Below the pieces are notes generated by a model. It saw only the letters and a list, made by a program, of their open reading frames with translations, did not search any database and had not been told where the DNA came from. Below, piece by piece: positions 1-8,913 of a DNA stretch of 64,000 nucleotides. Within the stretch, counting starts at the first letter, position 1. Every line of letters starts with the position of its first letter. This stretch comes from Burkholderia sp. 4M9327F10 (GTDB taxonomy: Bacteria > Pseudomonadota > Gammaproteobacteria > Burkholderiales > Burkholderiaceae): positions 94,261-158,260 of the forward strand of contig NZ_SCNV01000015.1 of assembly GCF_005503145.1 (NCBI RefSeq), read 5' to 3'. Position numbers and translations under genes: made by a program.

Positions 1-238
1 TCCCTGAACCAACGCGTACCTCGACGATCCCCTGTACCTCGAGCGCGATGATCGCCTCGCGCACCTGCGTGCGGCTCACGCCGAACTGGTCGGCAAAGCT
101 GCGTTCCGAGGGCAATCGCGCACCTGTCTCGAACGCGCCGGCGGCCACCATCGCGTGGATCTGCCGCGCAAGGCCGATGTAGGAGCGGTCCGCGGCTTCC
201 GCGTCGCGGGGGTCGGAGAGGTTAGACAGGTCGGTCAT
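1..238 (-). CDS. GntR-family (FadR/UxuR-like) regulator, N-terminal part only
   Basis: The N-terminal 79 residues of a transcription factor; the rest lies beyond the left window edge. After a short leader (MTDLSNLSDP) comes a winged-helix DNA-binding domain with the typical GntR run ARLPSERSFADQFGVSRTQV followed by REAI.AL. It is divergent from uxuA, and three TGGTAnACCA palindromes lie between the two genes. By analogy with UxuR/ExuR-type regulators it probably represses the uronate genes until a hexuronate or its breakdown product binds. The ligand domain (FCD expected) is not visible, so the subfamily is inferred from context. Confidence 0.85.
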   Translation of the reverse strand, partial: MTDLSNLSDPRDAEAADRSYIGLARQIHAMVAAGAFETGARLPSERSFADQFGVSRTQVREAIIALEVQGIVEVRVGSG

Positions 239-290
239 CGAAGGCTCGCAACGGTCTGGTCGGCACCGCCGCGGCGCCGGGTCGCGAAAA

Positions 291-424
291 TGGTACACCA
301 ATTTCTGTGGCCTCCCGCTCCGCCGTCAGCTTGAGCATTGCAATCGGTCGATTTTGGCTGGCTGCTATGGCTTTAGCATGATCAAATAACTGGTAAACCA
401 CTATTTGGCGAAAGTGGTATACCA
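291..424. promoter_or_regulatory. Three GntR-type operators (TGGTAnACCA) between the regulator and uxuA
   Basis: Near-identical palindromes TGGTACACCA (291-300), TGGTAAACCA (391-400) and TGGTATACCA (415-424) lie in the divergent intergenic region. TGGT-n2-ACCA is the kind of core bound by FadR/UxuR-like regulators. The sites at 391 and 415 are 24 bp apart centre to centre, about two helical turns, as expected for cooperative binding. The regulator encoded just to the left is the natural ligand. The repeats are seen directly; their use is inferred. Confidence 0.7.
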
Positions 425-497
425 ATCACAATGCACCCATCAACGACAGCACCGCGCGCTCGTCCACCGTATGCCACACCAGTCAGGAGCCGTTCCA

Positions 498-1562
498 GTG
501 AAGATGTCTTTCCGTTGGTACGGCGAGTCCGATCCGGTCTCGCTGCAATACATCCGCCAGATCCCGGGCGTCACGCACATCGTGTCCGCGATCTACGACG
601 AACCGGTGGGCGAGGTCTGGCCCGCGCACAGGATCGACGCGCTGAAGTCGACGATCGAGCAAGCCGGCCTGCGCTTCGAGGTCGTCGAATCAGTACCCGT
701 CCACGAGGACATCAAGCTCGGCAAGCCGAACCGCGACTGGCTGATCGCCAATTACCAGCAGACGATCCGCCATCTCGGTGCGGCCGGCATCAAGGTTGTC
801 TGCTACAACTTCATGCCCGTGTTCGACTGGACTCGCACCGAGCTGTCGAAGACGCTCGACGACGGTTCGACCTGTCTTGCGTTCAGTACCGAAGCAGTCG
901 ACGGAATCGATCCAGACGACGGGATTGCACTGCCCGGCTGGGATTCGAGCTACCGGCCCGACGAGCTGCAGGCTCTGCTCGCCGAATATCGCGAAGTCGA
1001 CGAAGCCGCGCTGTGGGAGAACCTCGAATACTTCCTGAAGGCAATCATTCCCGTCGCTGAGGAAGCCGGCGTAAAGATGGCCATCCATCCCGACGATCCA
1101 CCACGCCCGATCTTCGGGCTGCCGCGCATCGTGAAGAACCGCGAGGATCTTGCGCGCATTGTGCGCATCGTCGATACGCCCGCGAACGGGCTGACGCTCT
1201 GCTCGGGCTCGCTCGGCGCAGGTCCGCAGAACGACGTCGAGGCGCTCGTGCGCGAATTCGGCGCGATGGGCCGCATCCATTTTGCGCACATCCGCAACGT
1301 GAAGGTGGAGACGAACGGCGACTTCGAGGAGACCGCGCACCTGTCGAGCTGTGGGTCGCTCGACATCGCCGCGATCGTCAAGGCGTATCACGACACCGGC
1401 TTCACGGGCTACGTACGCCCCGACCACGGCCGGATGATCTGGGGTGAGACGGGTAAGCCCGGTTACGGTCTCTACGACCGCGCGCTCGGTGCGGTGTACC
1501 TGAACGGACTCTGGGAAGCGACGGACAAGCTGAGCCGCACACAGCAGCAAACGTCGCAGTAA
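498..1562 (+). CDS. uxuA: Mannonate dehydratase
   Basis: Predicted to convert D-mannonate to 2-keto-3-deoxy-D-gluconate, the third step of the glucuronate (Ashwell) route, in the cytoplasm. The protein of about 354 residues begins with the family's characteristic MSFRWYG and contains the conserved NFMPVFDWTRTEL stretch and a metal-ligand-rich part (AIHPDDPP, HFAHIRNVK, DHGRMIWGE). I chose the GTG at 498 because AGGAG lies about nine bases upstream and the product then starts VKMSFRWYG; ATG at 504 is the alternative. An MFS transporter and a porin follow, and three operators lie upstream, consistent with a uronate-inducible unit. Confidence 0.93.
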   Translation: MKMSFRWYGESDPVSLQYIRQIPGVTHIVSAIYDEPVGEVWPAHRIDALKSTIEQAGLRFEVVESVPVHEDIKLGKPNRDWLIANYQQTIRHLGAAGIKVVCYNFMPVFDWTRTELSKTLDDGSTCLAFSTEAVDGIDPDDGIALPGWDSSYRPDELQALLAEYREVDEAALWENLEYFLKAIIPVAEEAGVKMAIHPDDPPRPIFGLPRIVKNREDLARIVRIVDTPANGLTLCSGSLGAGPQNDVEALVREFGAMGRIHFAHIRNVKVETNGDFEETAHLSSCGSLDIAAIVKAYHDTGFTGYVRPDHGRMIWGETGKPGYGLYDRALGAVYLNGLWEATDKLSRTQQQTSQ

Positions 1563-1633
1563 GCCGACTACGGAAGCGACCGGCGCAGCGGATCGCCGGT
1601 TGCCCGACACGATATTCCGCACGGAGACTTCAC

Positions 1634-2944
1634 ATGCCACGCATTCGATGGGCCATGATCCTCATGTGCTTCCTCGCCAACGTCATCAACTTCATCGATC
1701 GCGCCAACCTCGCGATCGCCGCGCCGAGCATACGTGCCGACCTCGGTCTCGACGCGGTCGGCATGGGGTTCGTGCTGAGCGCGTTCTTCTGGACCTATGC
1801 ATTCCTGCAATTGCCCGCGGGTTGGTTCATCGACAAGGTCGGCGTGCGCGTAAGCCTTGCCCTCGCGGTTGGTTGGTGGTCGGTATTCACGGTCGCGACA
1901 GGCGCCGCACGCGGTCTCGCGCAGCTCGTCGGTGTGCGGCTGATGCTCGGTGTCGGCGAAGCGGCTGCGATCCCGTCGTTCGCGAAGGTTGCGTTCAACT
2001 GGTTCCCGCGCAGCGAGCGTGGCATTGCGAGCAGCATCTTCGATAGCGGCTCGCGCGTCGGCTCCGCGCTGTCGCTGCCGCTCGTCGCGTGGTTGATCGC
2101 GATTGTCGGCTGGCGCGGATCGTTCGCGATCACCGGTTGCATCGGCATCGTGTGGGCGCTCGCGTGGTGGTTCGTCTATCGCGATCCCGAGCGCTATCGC
2201 GCCATTGCCCCCGATGCCGTCGACGCACTGCTTGCACAACGCGGCGCGCCCGCCGTGGCAGCAGTGCCCGGCAGCCCGAAGATCACGTGGCCCGACCTGT
2301 TTCGCTACCGAACCATCTGGGGAATGATGATCGGCCTGTTCTGCCTGAACTTCGCGATCTACTTCTTTATCACGTGGTTTCCGAGTTACCTGCTGCAGGC
2401 GCGCGGTTTCTCGCTTGCATCTCTCGGTACATGGGGAATGCTACCCGCACTGCTCGCGATCCCCGGTGGCTGGTTAGGCGGTTATGTGTCGGACAGTCTG
2501 TTCAGGCGCGGCTGGAGTGCGACCGCCGCGCGCAAAACATGTCTCGTACTCGGAATGCTGCTGTCGTCGACGATTGCGCTGTCCGCATTCGTCGACAGCG
2601 TGTGGGCGTGCCTCGCGCTATTCGCGCTCGCCTATGCCAGCCTGTCGTTCGCCGGTGCGAACGTATGGACGCTCGTCGGCGAAGTCGCACCGACGCCCGC
2701 ACACGTTGCGTCGATCGGCGGGATCCAGAATTTCGCGGGCAATCTCGCCGGCATCTTCATTACGACCTTCACGGGCGTGATGCTGTCGATCACGAAGGGC
2801 TCGTTCGTCGTGCCGCTCGTCGCCGCGGGTGTGCTGTGCCTGGTTGGTGCGCTGTCGTATCTGTTCGTCGTCGGCAAGGTCGAACCGTTGCCTGTTCGAG
2901 GCAGCGGTTGCGCACGACGCGGTGTCCAGGCCGGTGCGGTTTGA
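1634..2944 (+). CDS. MFS transporter, hexuronate/anion symporter type
   Basis: An inner-membrane protein of 436 residues with about 12 hydrophobic segments. It carries the anion:cation symporter hallmark near the N terminus (NFIDRANLAIAAPSI) and the MFS loop DKVGVRVSLA between helices 2 and 3. It resembles ExuT/GudP-type uronate or glucarate importers. It lies 71 bp after uxuA with GGAG before the ATG, so it is probably co-transcribed and brings in the substrate that UxuA helps degrade. The exact sugar acid cannot be read from sequence. Confidence 0.85.
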   Translation: MPRIRWAMILMCFLANVINFIDRANLAIAAPSIRADLGLDAVGMGFVLSAFFWTYAFLQLPAGWFIDKVGVRVSLALAVGWWSVFTVATGAARGLAQLVGVRLMLGVGEAAAIPSFAKVAFNWFPRSERGIASSIFDSGSRVGSALSLPLVAWLIAIVGWRGSFAITGCIGIVWALAWWFVYRDPERYRAIAPDAVDALLAQRGAPAVAAVPGSPKITWPDLFRYRTIWGMMIGLFCLNFAIYFFITWFPSYLLQARGFSLASLGTWGMLPALLAIPGGWLGGYVSDSLFRRGWSATAARKTCLVLGMLLSSTIALSAFVDSVWACLALFALAYASLSFAGANVWTLVGEVAPTPAHVASIGGIQNFAGNLAGIFITTFTGVMLSITKGSFVVPLVAAGVLCLVGALSYLFVVGKVEPLPVRGSGCARRGVQAGAV

Positions 2945-3032
2945 GTGTTGGCGACTCCGCCGAACAGGAGAAATCGAAGCAGTGTGTGCTTGAACGAGTA
3001 CCAGACTAAAACAACCAAAGACAGGAATGGAG

Positions 3033-4232
3033 ATGAAAAAAACTATCCTCGTATCTACGCTTGGAGTTGCGGCACTGAGCGCGCACGCGCAAAGCAGCGT
3101 CACGTTGTACGGCATCGTCGACGCCGGCATCGGCTACCAAAGCAGCTCGGCCTCGCTCGGCAGCAACGCCGGTGGCCGCTCGGTAGTCAAGATGGCGCAG
3201 GGCATATGGGCTGGCTCGCGTTTCGGACTCAAGGGTAGCGAAGACCTGGGTGGCGGCACGCGCGCGATCTTCCAGCTCGAAGAAGGCTACAACCCGGCGA
3301 CAGGTGCCCAATCGACCTCGGGCTTGATGTTCAACCGCATGTCGCTCGCGGGCCTTGCAAACCAGCAGTACGGCACGCTGACGATGGGCCGGCAGTACGC
3401 GCCGTACTACACGCTGCTTGCAGCCTATAGCCCCACCACCTGGTTGACCGGCGCATACGGCGCACACCCGGGCGATCTCGATTCGATGGACACGATCTAT
3501 CGCATCAACAACTCCCTCGTCTATACGTCGCCGAACTTCGCAGGCTTCACCTTCAGTGGCATGTATGCGTTGGGTGGCGTAGCAGGCAGTACCGGCGCGG
3601 GCCAGTCGTGGAGCGTCGCGGCGAACTACCTGCACGGACCTGTCGGTCTCGCGGTCGGCTTCGAGCGCCTGAGCAACTCGACGAGCGGCGGTGGAACGTG
3701 GGGCGCGAATTCCACGGCCAACAGCAACGGCGAGCCTGGCGTTTCAGCTGTCACGAATGGCTTTCAGACCGCGCAGGCACAACAGCGCTTCGCGGTGACC
3801 GGCGGCTACACGTTCAATTCGCAGTGGGACATTTCCGCGTCCTACTCGAACGTGCAGTACATCGCAGGCGAAGGTTCGAAGTTCTTCGACACGCAGATCT
3901 GGAACACGGGCGGCATCGTGCTGCACTACAAGCCGCTTGTCGCGCTCGATCTCGCAGCGGGCTATAGCTACACGCGAGCGACCCGAGCGAACGGCATCGC
4001 CAGCGCGGCCTCGTATCAGCAGTTCACTGCCTCGCAGTACTACAGCCTTTCGAAACGCACGGGTCTGTACTGCGTCGAGGCCTACCAGCGCGCGGGTGGC
4101 CAGACCCTTGGCACGAACGGCGCGGGCAACGTCATCAACGCAACCGCCGATATCGGCGACGGCCAGAACAGCGCACCGTCCTCGTCGCGCAGCCAGGTAG
4201 CGGGTGCAGTGGGCATCGTTCACCGCTTCTGA
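3033..4232 (+). CDS. Gram-negative trimeric porin (OmpC/Omp32-like)
   Basis: An outer-membrane general porin of the burkholderial 16-strand family, about 399 residues. The start MKKTILVSTLGVAALSAHAQ is a clear signal peptide ending in an AxA site, and the mature protein begins SSVTLYGIVDAGIGY, the standard porin opening. It ends in an aromatic residue (GIVHRF), as needed for outer-membrane assembly. ATG 3033 is preferred over 3027 because the signal peptide then begins MKK with AGGA at suitable distance. As the third gene after uxuA it likely gives outer-membrane passage to the same substrates. Confidence 0.93.
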   Translation: MKKTILVSTLGVAALSAHAQSSVTLYGIVDAGIGYQSSSASLGSNAGGRSVVKMAQGIWAGSRFGLKGSEDLGGGTRAIFQLEEGYNPATGAQSTSGLMFNRMSLAGLANQQYGTLTMGRQYAPYYTLLAAYSPTTWLTGAYGAHPGDLDSMDTIYRINNSLVYTSPNFAGFTFSGMYALGGVAGSTGAGQSWSVAANYLHGPVGLAVGFERLSNSTSGGGTWGANSTANSNGEPGVSAVTNGFQTAQAQQRFAVTGGYTFNSQWDISASYSNVQYIAGEGSKFFDTQIWNTGGIVLHYKPLVALDLAAGYSYTRATRANGIASAASYQQFTASQYYSLSKRTGLYCVEAYQRAGGQTLGTNGAGNVINATADIGDGQNSAPSSSRSQVAGAVGIVHRF

Positions 4233-4328
4233 TCGTCGTGCGAGTGTGAATTCGCTTGAGTGCATTTCGAGCAGTTGGCGTTGCAAATCACCGGAGCAAA
4301 TCCGGGACGAACATCCCAGGAGGATTCA

Positions 4329-5711
4329 ATGAGCGTTGATCAATCGCTTGTGCGAAAGGTCGCGAGTGCGGCAGCGGTACTGTTTCTCGGGACAGTGCCC
4401 CCATACGCCCTCGCGCAGAGCGTGCCGTCCGGTTTGCTGCCGGCCGGTGCGAACACGACCAGTCCGGGTGCACCCTTTTACATCGACCCGACCGGCCTGA
4501 ACTTCAGCACCAGTCCACCCACCCGCGATCCCTCAAACCCGAACTATCCCAAGGCAACCTCGATCGCAGATGGTCATCTGCCGCCGGTTCCGGTCAACGG
4601 GAATTTCATCATCGGCCCGAGTCACCCGGTCGCGACCGAGGTGACAGGTACCCAGACGGGGACGGTGTACAGCTTCAGGATGTGGTCATACAACAGCAAG
4701 ATCTATCCGGCCGGTCTGGTACGTGTGGAGCCCAGTTTCGATTACATCAATCAGTATGGACGGACCGTGCCGGGCGACTTCTCGACCATGCTCGTTCCCA
4801 ACTGCTTCACGGCCGGCGCAAACTATTGCGGCGAGGCGGCCATATGGACTCGCGTGGTTCAGGTCTACGTTCCGCGGCAGGCGCGCGGGCAGGACCCTCT
4901 GCCATTCATCGTTTCAGGGGACGGTGTGCCATCGTCAATCCCAAGCGGTCTTCCAACGCAAGCCATTGAACCCATCCTGTTCCCGGCCCTCGACAATCTG
5001 ATTCGTGAACGGCGAATCCCACCGATGGTGGCCATCACCGTCGAGAACGGTGGTCAGGACGCACAAGGAAGTCAGCGCGGGTTCGAATACGATTCGATGA
5101 ACGGGCAGTACGCGGAATTTATCGAAACAGAAGTATTGCCGATGGCCGAGAAAGCAGCCGGCATCCGTCTCACGCGCGATCCCGCGGGCCGCATCGCGAT
5201 GGGGTACAGCGCGAGTGGCGAGGCAGCCTTCACCATGGCGTGGTTCCACCCTGAACTCTTCGGCAAAGTCCTGTCTTATTCCCCAACATTTACCAACCAG
5301 CAGTGGCCGCATAACCCCAACCTGCCAGGCGGGGCCTGGCAATATCACAGTCAATACGCAGGGCCGCCCCCGACGCAGCTACTGCAAACGGAAGGTTTCA
5401 ACCTTCCTGCTCCGGCTGCGGCGAACCAGTCCACTGGCCTGCCCCTCGTTCCCAACAGCCCGAGGAAGCCGATCCGCGTGTGGTACGAAGTGGGTGATTT
5501 CGACGGCTGGTATCCCAACCCGATGGCGGACGGGATGCACGACTACGTACTGGCTTGCGAGAACATGGCCAGAGCGCTGGCCGGGAAAGGGTACGAGTAT
5601 CAGTTCATCTTCTCTCGCAACGCGGGGCATGTGGACTTTGCCACCATCAAGCAGACGCTGCCGAATGCCATCGAGTATCTGATGCAAGGCTATCATCGGG
5701 ATGACAATTAG
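4329..5711 (+). CDS. Exported alpha/beta-hydrolase esterase
   Basis: A 460-residue protein with a signal peptide (hydrophobic AAAVLFLGTVPPYALAQS) and an alpha/beta-hydrolase domain like putative (enterochelin/feruloyl-type) esterases. The nucleophile elbow is GYSASG, with the serine near residue 294; GDFDGWYPNP and NAGHVDF plausibly provide the acid and the histidine. CAGGAGG precedes the ATG closely. It follows the porin by about 96 bp in the uronate locus, so it may release esterified uronate-containing substrates in the periplasm or outside. The substrate is not known from sequence. Confidence 0.75.
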   Translation: MSVDQSLVRKVASAAAVLFLGTVPPYALAQSVPSGLLPAGANTTSPGAPFYIDPTGLNFSTSPPTRDPSNPNYPKATSIADGHLPPVPVNGNFIIGPSHPVATEVTGTQTGTVYSFRMWSYNSKIYPAGLVRVEPSFDYINQYGRTVPGDFSTMLVPNCFTAGANYCGEAAIWTRVVQVYVPRQARGQDPLPFIVSGDGVPSSIPSGLPTQAIEPILFPALDNLIRERRIPPMVAITVENGGQDAQGSQRGFEYDSMNGQYAEFIETEVLPMAEKAAGIRLTRDPAGRIAMGYSASGEAAFTMAWFHPELFGKVLSYSPTFTNQQWPHNPNLPGGAWQYHSQYAGPPPTQLLQTEGFNLPAPAAANQSTGLPLVPNSPRKPIRVWYEVGDFDGWYPNPMADGMHDYVLACENMARALAGKGYEYQFIFSRNAGHVDFATIKQTLPNAIEYLMQGYHRDDN

Positions 5712-5743
5712 AACGTATAGGGAACATCCGCTTACTGAGCGCA

Positions 5744-5763
5744 GCGGACATTCGAATGTCCGC
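5744..5763. repeat. 20-bp perfect palindrome
   Basis: GCGGACATTCGAATGTCCGC is perfectly self-complementary and lies 33 bp after the esterase stop codon, inside the 222-bp gap to the convergent LysR gene. It could be a binding site, the tip of a dispersed intergenic repeat or a cruciform. There is no T-run after it, so it is not a standard terminator. The rest of the gap shows no gene. Confidence 0.5.
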
Positions 5764-5933
5764 GTGAACGCGAGGTTGAACGGCCGCTCGTGGCCGAACC
5801 CAGTCCGACGGCAACGGGCTCAGGTCGACCAATTCGCTCAGCCAAATTCCCACAAACCGGCCATTCGTTCGCCGTGGTGTGCGATAAGGCTACTGTTCCA
5901 GCGACATCGAACCGAAACGGCAAATAGCGACTC

Positions 5934-6818
5934 CTACACCAATCGCAGATCCCACAACACATCAAGTACGTGTTGCGTAGAACGCTCAACGTACCCCGCA
6001 CGATGCGCAATGCCGAGCCGACGCCACAACGCCGGGCGTAGCGGACGCATGACAATGCGCTTGTCGGGCAACGGCGTGGTGGCCTCATGCGGCAACAGCG
6101 CTGCACCGTAACCTGCCGCGACCAGACTCTTGATCGCGTCGTTGTAGTTGAGCTGAATCCGCGGAGCGGGATGATGCCCCTCGGTCGCGAACCACTCCGT
6201 AGTCAGACGGGAAAGACGCGTGGTCGCGTCATTGAGAATGAGAGGTTGGGCGGCGAGCCATGCAGGCGTGACGCGGGCGGGGCACCGCCAATGCGCCGGC
6301 ACAAAAGCCATCACGGGGTCGCGGCGCCAAGGCTTTATCACGAGTCCCGCCACAGGGGGCTGAGGCAGTGCAACCAACCCAACATCCAGCGTTCCATCCG
6401 CCAGTCGGGACAGCGTTTCATGAGACGTGAGTACTGCAACCTGAATGTCGATAGCGGGATGGTGCTGGCGCAGCACCTCAAGCGCTTGCGGCAACAGGTG
6501 TGCGATCGCGCCAGTCGACGCGCCCAGCCGCGCGCGTCCTTCGAGCCCCTGCACCTGGCGTTGAATATCGTCTAACGCCTGCTCCGCATCGCCCAGCAGT
6601 CGACGCGCGCGCTCCACCAGCACCTCTCCTATCGCCGACGGCCTGACATGTCCTCGCTTGCGTGACAGGAGTGGAGCCCCAATCCGGTCTTCGAGTTCAG
6701 CGATGTGGAGGCTGACCGTTGGCGGCGCCAGGTGCAATGCACGCGCCGCATCGGCAAATGAGCCACGGTCGGCAATGGCGACCAGAGTGCGCAAGCGGTC
6801 CAGGCTGATCTCTCGCAT
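5934..6818 (-). CDS. LysR-family transcriptional regulator
   Basis: 294 residues: an N-terminal winged helix (residues 1-60; LRTLVAIADRGSFADAARAL then LAPPTVSLHIAELEDRIGAPLL) followed by a two-lobed periplasmic-binding-like effector domain starting around GLEGRARLGASTGAIAHLLP. It is transcribed divergently from argC, 130 bp away, with a TTCA-N7-TGAA box next to its own start. That geometry suggests it regulates argC and itself. The effector molecule is unknown. Confidence 0.9.
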   Translation of the reverse strand: MREISLDRLRTLVAIADRGSFADAARALHLAPPTVSLHIAELEDRIGAPLLSRKRGHVRPSAIGEVLVERARRLLGDAEQALDDIQRQVQGLEGRARLGASTGAIAHLLPQALEVLRQHHPAIDIQVAVLTSHETLSRLADGTLDVGLVALPQPPVAGLVIKPWRRDPVMAFVPAHWRCPARVTPAWLAAQPLILNDATTRLSRLTTEWFATEGHHPAPRIQLNYNDAIKSLVAAGYGAALLPHEATTPLPDKRIVMRPLRPALWRRLGIAHRAGYVERSTQHVLDVLWDLRLV

Positions 6819-6831
6819 GTCGGCGTCCCGA

Positions 6832-6846
6832 TTCAGAAAAACTGAA
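6832..6846. promoter_or_regulatory. LysR-type box between the LysR gene and argC
   Basis: TTCAGAAAAACTGAA is a TTCA-N7-TGAA inverted repeat, which fits the T-N11-A consensus of LysR-type regulators. It begins 14 bp upstream of the LysR start codon, in the divergent promoter region with argC. It is probably an autoregulatory site. Confidence 0.55.
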
Positions 6847-6948
6847 TGTCCACGTTATTAAATTCAACTTTCTCTATTCTATCGGTCCACGGAATATAGA
6901 GGCTCGTTTTACCTGTTTGCAACCCAGAATTAGCGGAGTATTCCACTT

Positions 6949-7878
6949 ATGACCTCCCCCGTTGTTTTCATCGATGGCGACCAAGGCACCACCGGGTTGC
7001 AAATCCACGAACGGCTGCGCGACCGGACCGACCTCAGACTGCTCACGCTTGCCGCTGCGGAACGCAAAGATCCGCGGCGTCGCTCAGAGGCCATCAACGC
7101 CTGCGACATTGCCATCCTCTGTTTGCCGGATGCCGCCGCGCGCGAGGCAGTGGGCGCCATCGTCAATCCTGCCGTCAGGGTCATCGATGCAAGCTCCGCC
7201 CACCGCACGCAGCCGGACTGGACATACGGCTTTCCGGAAATGACGCCGGGACAGGCTGAGCGCATTGCGAGCGCACGTCGGGTGACCAATCCCGGTTGCT
7301 ATCCGACCGGTGCCATTGGCTTGCTGCGTCCCCTGTTGCAGGCTGGGCTCATACCAGGCAACTACCCGGTCAGCATTCATGCGGTGTCGGGCTACTCCGG
7401 ACGCGGGCGTGCCGGCGTGGAGGAACATGAAGGGCAGGGAGCCGCCACCGCTCCTTCATTCCAGGTATATGGTCTGGAGCTCGCGCACAAGCACGCCCCA
7501 GAGATCCAGCAGCACGCCGGGCTCGCGCAGCGTCCCATCTTCGTCCCCGCGTATGGTTCGTTCCGCCAGGGCATCGTGCTGACGGTGCCCCTGGAGTTGC
7601 GGCTGCTGACACGCGACGTGGACGGCGCCACGTTACACGCGTGCCTCGCACGCCACTATGCCGAGGCGGCCCACGTAGGTGTCGTGCCGCTGCACGAATC
7701 GTGCGGCTTGAAGCACCTGGATCCGCAGGTGCTGAACGGTACGAACGACATGCGCTTAAACGTATTTCCTAACATGGAACACGGGCACGTCCTGTTGTCC
7801 GCAGTTTTCGATAATCTTGGCAAAGGCGCATCCGGCGCTGCGGTTCAGAACCTGAACCTGATGCTCACGCGGCAATAG
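6949..7878 (+). CDS. argC: N-acetyl-gamma-glutamyl-phosphate reductase, short (type 2) form
   Basis: Predicted NADP-dependent reductase that makes N-acetylglutamate 5-semialdehyde in arginine synthesis. The 309-residue length and the opening VVFIDGDQGTTGLQIHERL fit the shorter ArgC subfamily. The catalytic cysteine is C117 in VTNPGCYPTG, and a histidine-rich loop follows (VSGYSGRG, ELAHKHAPEI). GGAG precedes the ATG. It stands alone beside a LysR regulator rather than with other arg genes, so it may be a second, regulated copy or act on a related acyl-phosphate substrate. Confidence 0.88.
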   Translation: MTSPVVFIDGDQGTTGLQIHERLRDRTDLRLLTLAAAERKDPRRRSEAINACDIAILCLPDAAAREAVGAIVNPAVRVIDASSAHRTQPDWTYGFPEMTPGQAERIASARRVTNPGCYPTGAIGLLRPLLQAGLIPGNYPVSIHAVSGYSGRGRAGVEEHEGQGAATAPSFQVYGLELAHKHAPEIQQHAGLAQRPIFVPAYGSFRQGIVLTVPLELRLLTRDVDGATLHACLARHYAEAAHVGVVPLHESCGLKHLDPQVLNGTNDMRLNVFPNMEHGHVLLSAVFDNLGKGASGAAVQNLNLMLTRQ

Positions 7879-8026
7879 TGGCCAATGGCTTGAGCTAACG
7901 TCCGCCGCACCCATATGCCAACGATTGTTGCCAATCTGGTCGCGGCCGTCGAATGTCTCAGATTAGCTGGCTACTGCCCGATGCGATCGGCCGAAGCCGA
8001 CCCGAATGGACCCGAGCACGCCCACC

Positions 8027-8779
8027 CTACCCGTTCAACATCCTGCCTCCGTCGATCACAATCTCCGCACCCAAAGTCCACGCGGATTCATCCGACGCCA
8101 GGTATACGACGGCGCGTGCAATCTCGTCCGCCGTCCCAAACCGTCCAACCGGAATCGAGTTAACGATCTGCTGATTGACCTCGGCGCGATACGCATCGGG
8201 AATACCGAGCTTGTCGTAGAGAGGCGTGTCGACCGGACCCGGGCTCACCGCATTAACGCGGACGCCGCGCGGTAGCAGTTCGGTTGATAGCGTCTTCGCG
8301 AGGCTAAGCAACGCTGCCTTGGTGGCCGCATACACCGTCGATCGTGCGGCCCCGACGTGCGCATTGATCGATGTGTTCAACACTACCGACGCCGGGTTCG
8401 CGAACACCGGCAACAAAGCCTGCATCAGGAAGTAAGGACCCTTAACGTTGACGTCGAACGAGCGATCAAAATCCGCTTCGGTCCAGTTCTCGATTGGCTG
8501 CCACACAGCGATACCCGCGTTGAGAAATAGCACGTCGAGCTGACCGTACTGGTCCTTGACCGACTGCGCCAGCCCGGCCTGCGCGTCGACACTGGCGGAA
8601 TCTACGCGCAGCACTGGTGTGTCGGCACCGAGGACAGTTCGGGCGTGATCGATGGAATCGGGATTGATTCCGGTGACGATAACGCGCGCACCTTCGGCGA
8701 GAAACCGCCTTGCAGTTTCCAGTCCGATGCCGCTGGTGCCGCCGGTTATCAAAGCGCGTTTGCCTTGCAGTCGAGACAT
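8027..8779 (-). CDS. Short-chain dehydrogenase/reductase (SDR)
   Basis: A classical SDR of 250 residues. It has the nucleotide-binding TGGTSGIGLETARRF at residues 12-26, the NAGI motif, and the catalytic Ser and YxxxK (STVYAATKAAL). The C terminus has the usual SPGPVDTPLY and GAEIVIDGGRMLNG. AAGGAG lies upstream of its ATG. It is divergent from a LysR regulator 133 bp away, which probably controls it. The substrate cannot be assigned. Confidence 0.9.
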   Translation of the reverse strand: MSRLQGKRALITGGTSGIGLETARRFLAEGARVIVTGINPDSIDHARTVLGADTPVLRVDSASVDAQAGLAQSVKDQYGQLDVLFLNAGIAVWQPIENWTEADFDRSFDVNVKGPYFLMQALLPVFANPASVVLNTSINAHVGAARSTVYAATKAALLSLAKTLSTELLPRGVRVNAVSPGPVDTPLYDKLGIPDAYRAEVNQQIVNSIPVGRFGTADEIARAVVYLASDESAWTLGAEIVIDGGRMLNG

Positions 8780-8892
8780 AAGTGAGCTCCTTTAGATGAA
8801 GGACAGTCCATCGCGGCGTGCTGCCGTTGTTGACCGAGGCCTCATCATGAATCCATTCATCCGCGACGATAAGTCAGAGAATCTGTATATGA

Positions 8893-8913
8893 TTCATGCA
8901 TTCAATGTATGAG
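8893..8913. promoter_or_regulatory. Candidate LysR box and a nearby inverted repeat in the SDR/LysR divergent promoter
   Basis: TTCAT-N11-ATGAG (8893-8913) matches a T-N11-A LysR site and abuts the LysR start codon. A second inverted repeat, ATGAATCCATTCAT (8847-8860), lies 33 bp before it in the same intergenic region. Together they suggest an operator pair bound by the adjacent LysR protein. Function is inferred. Confidence 0.45.
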
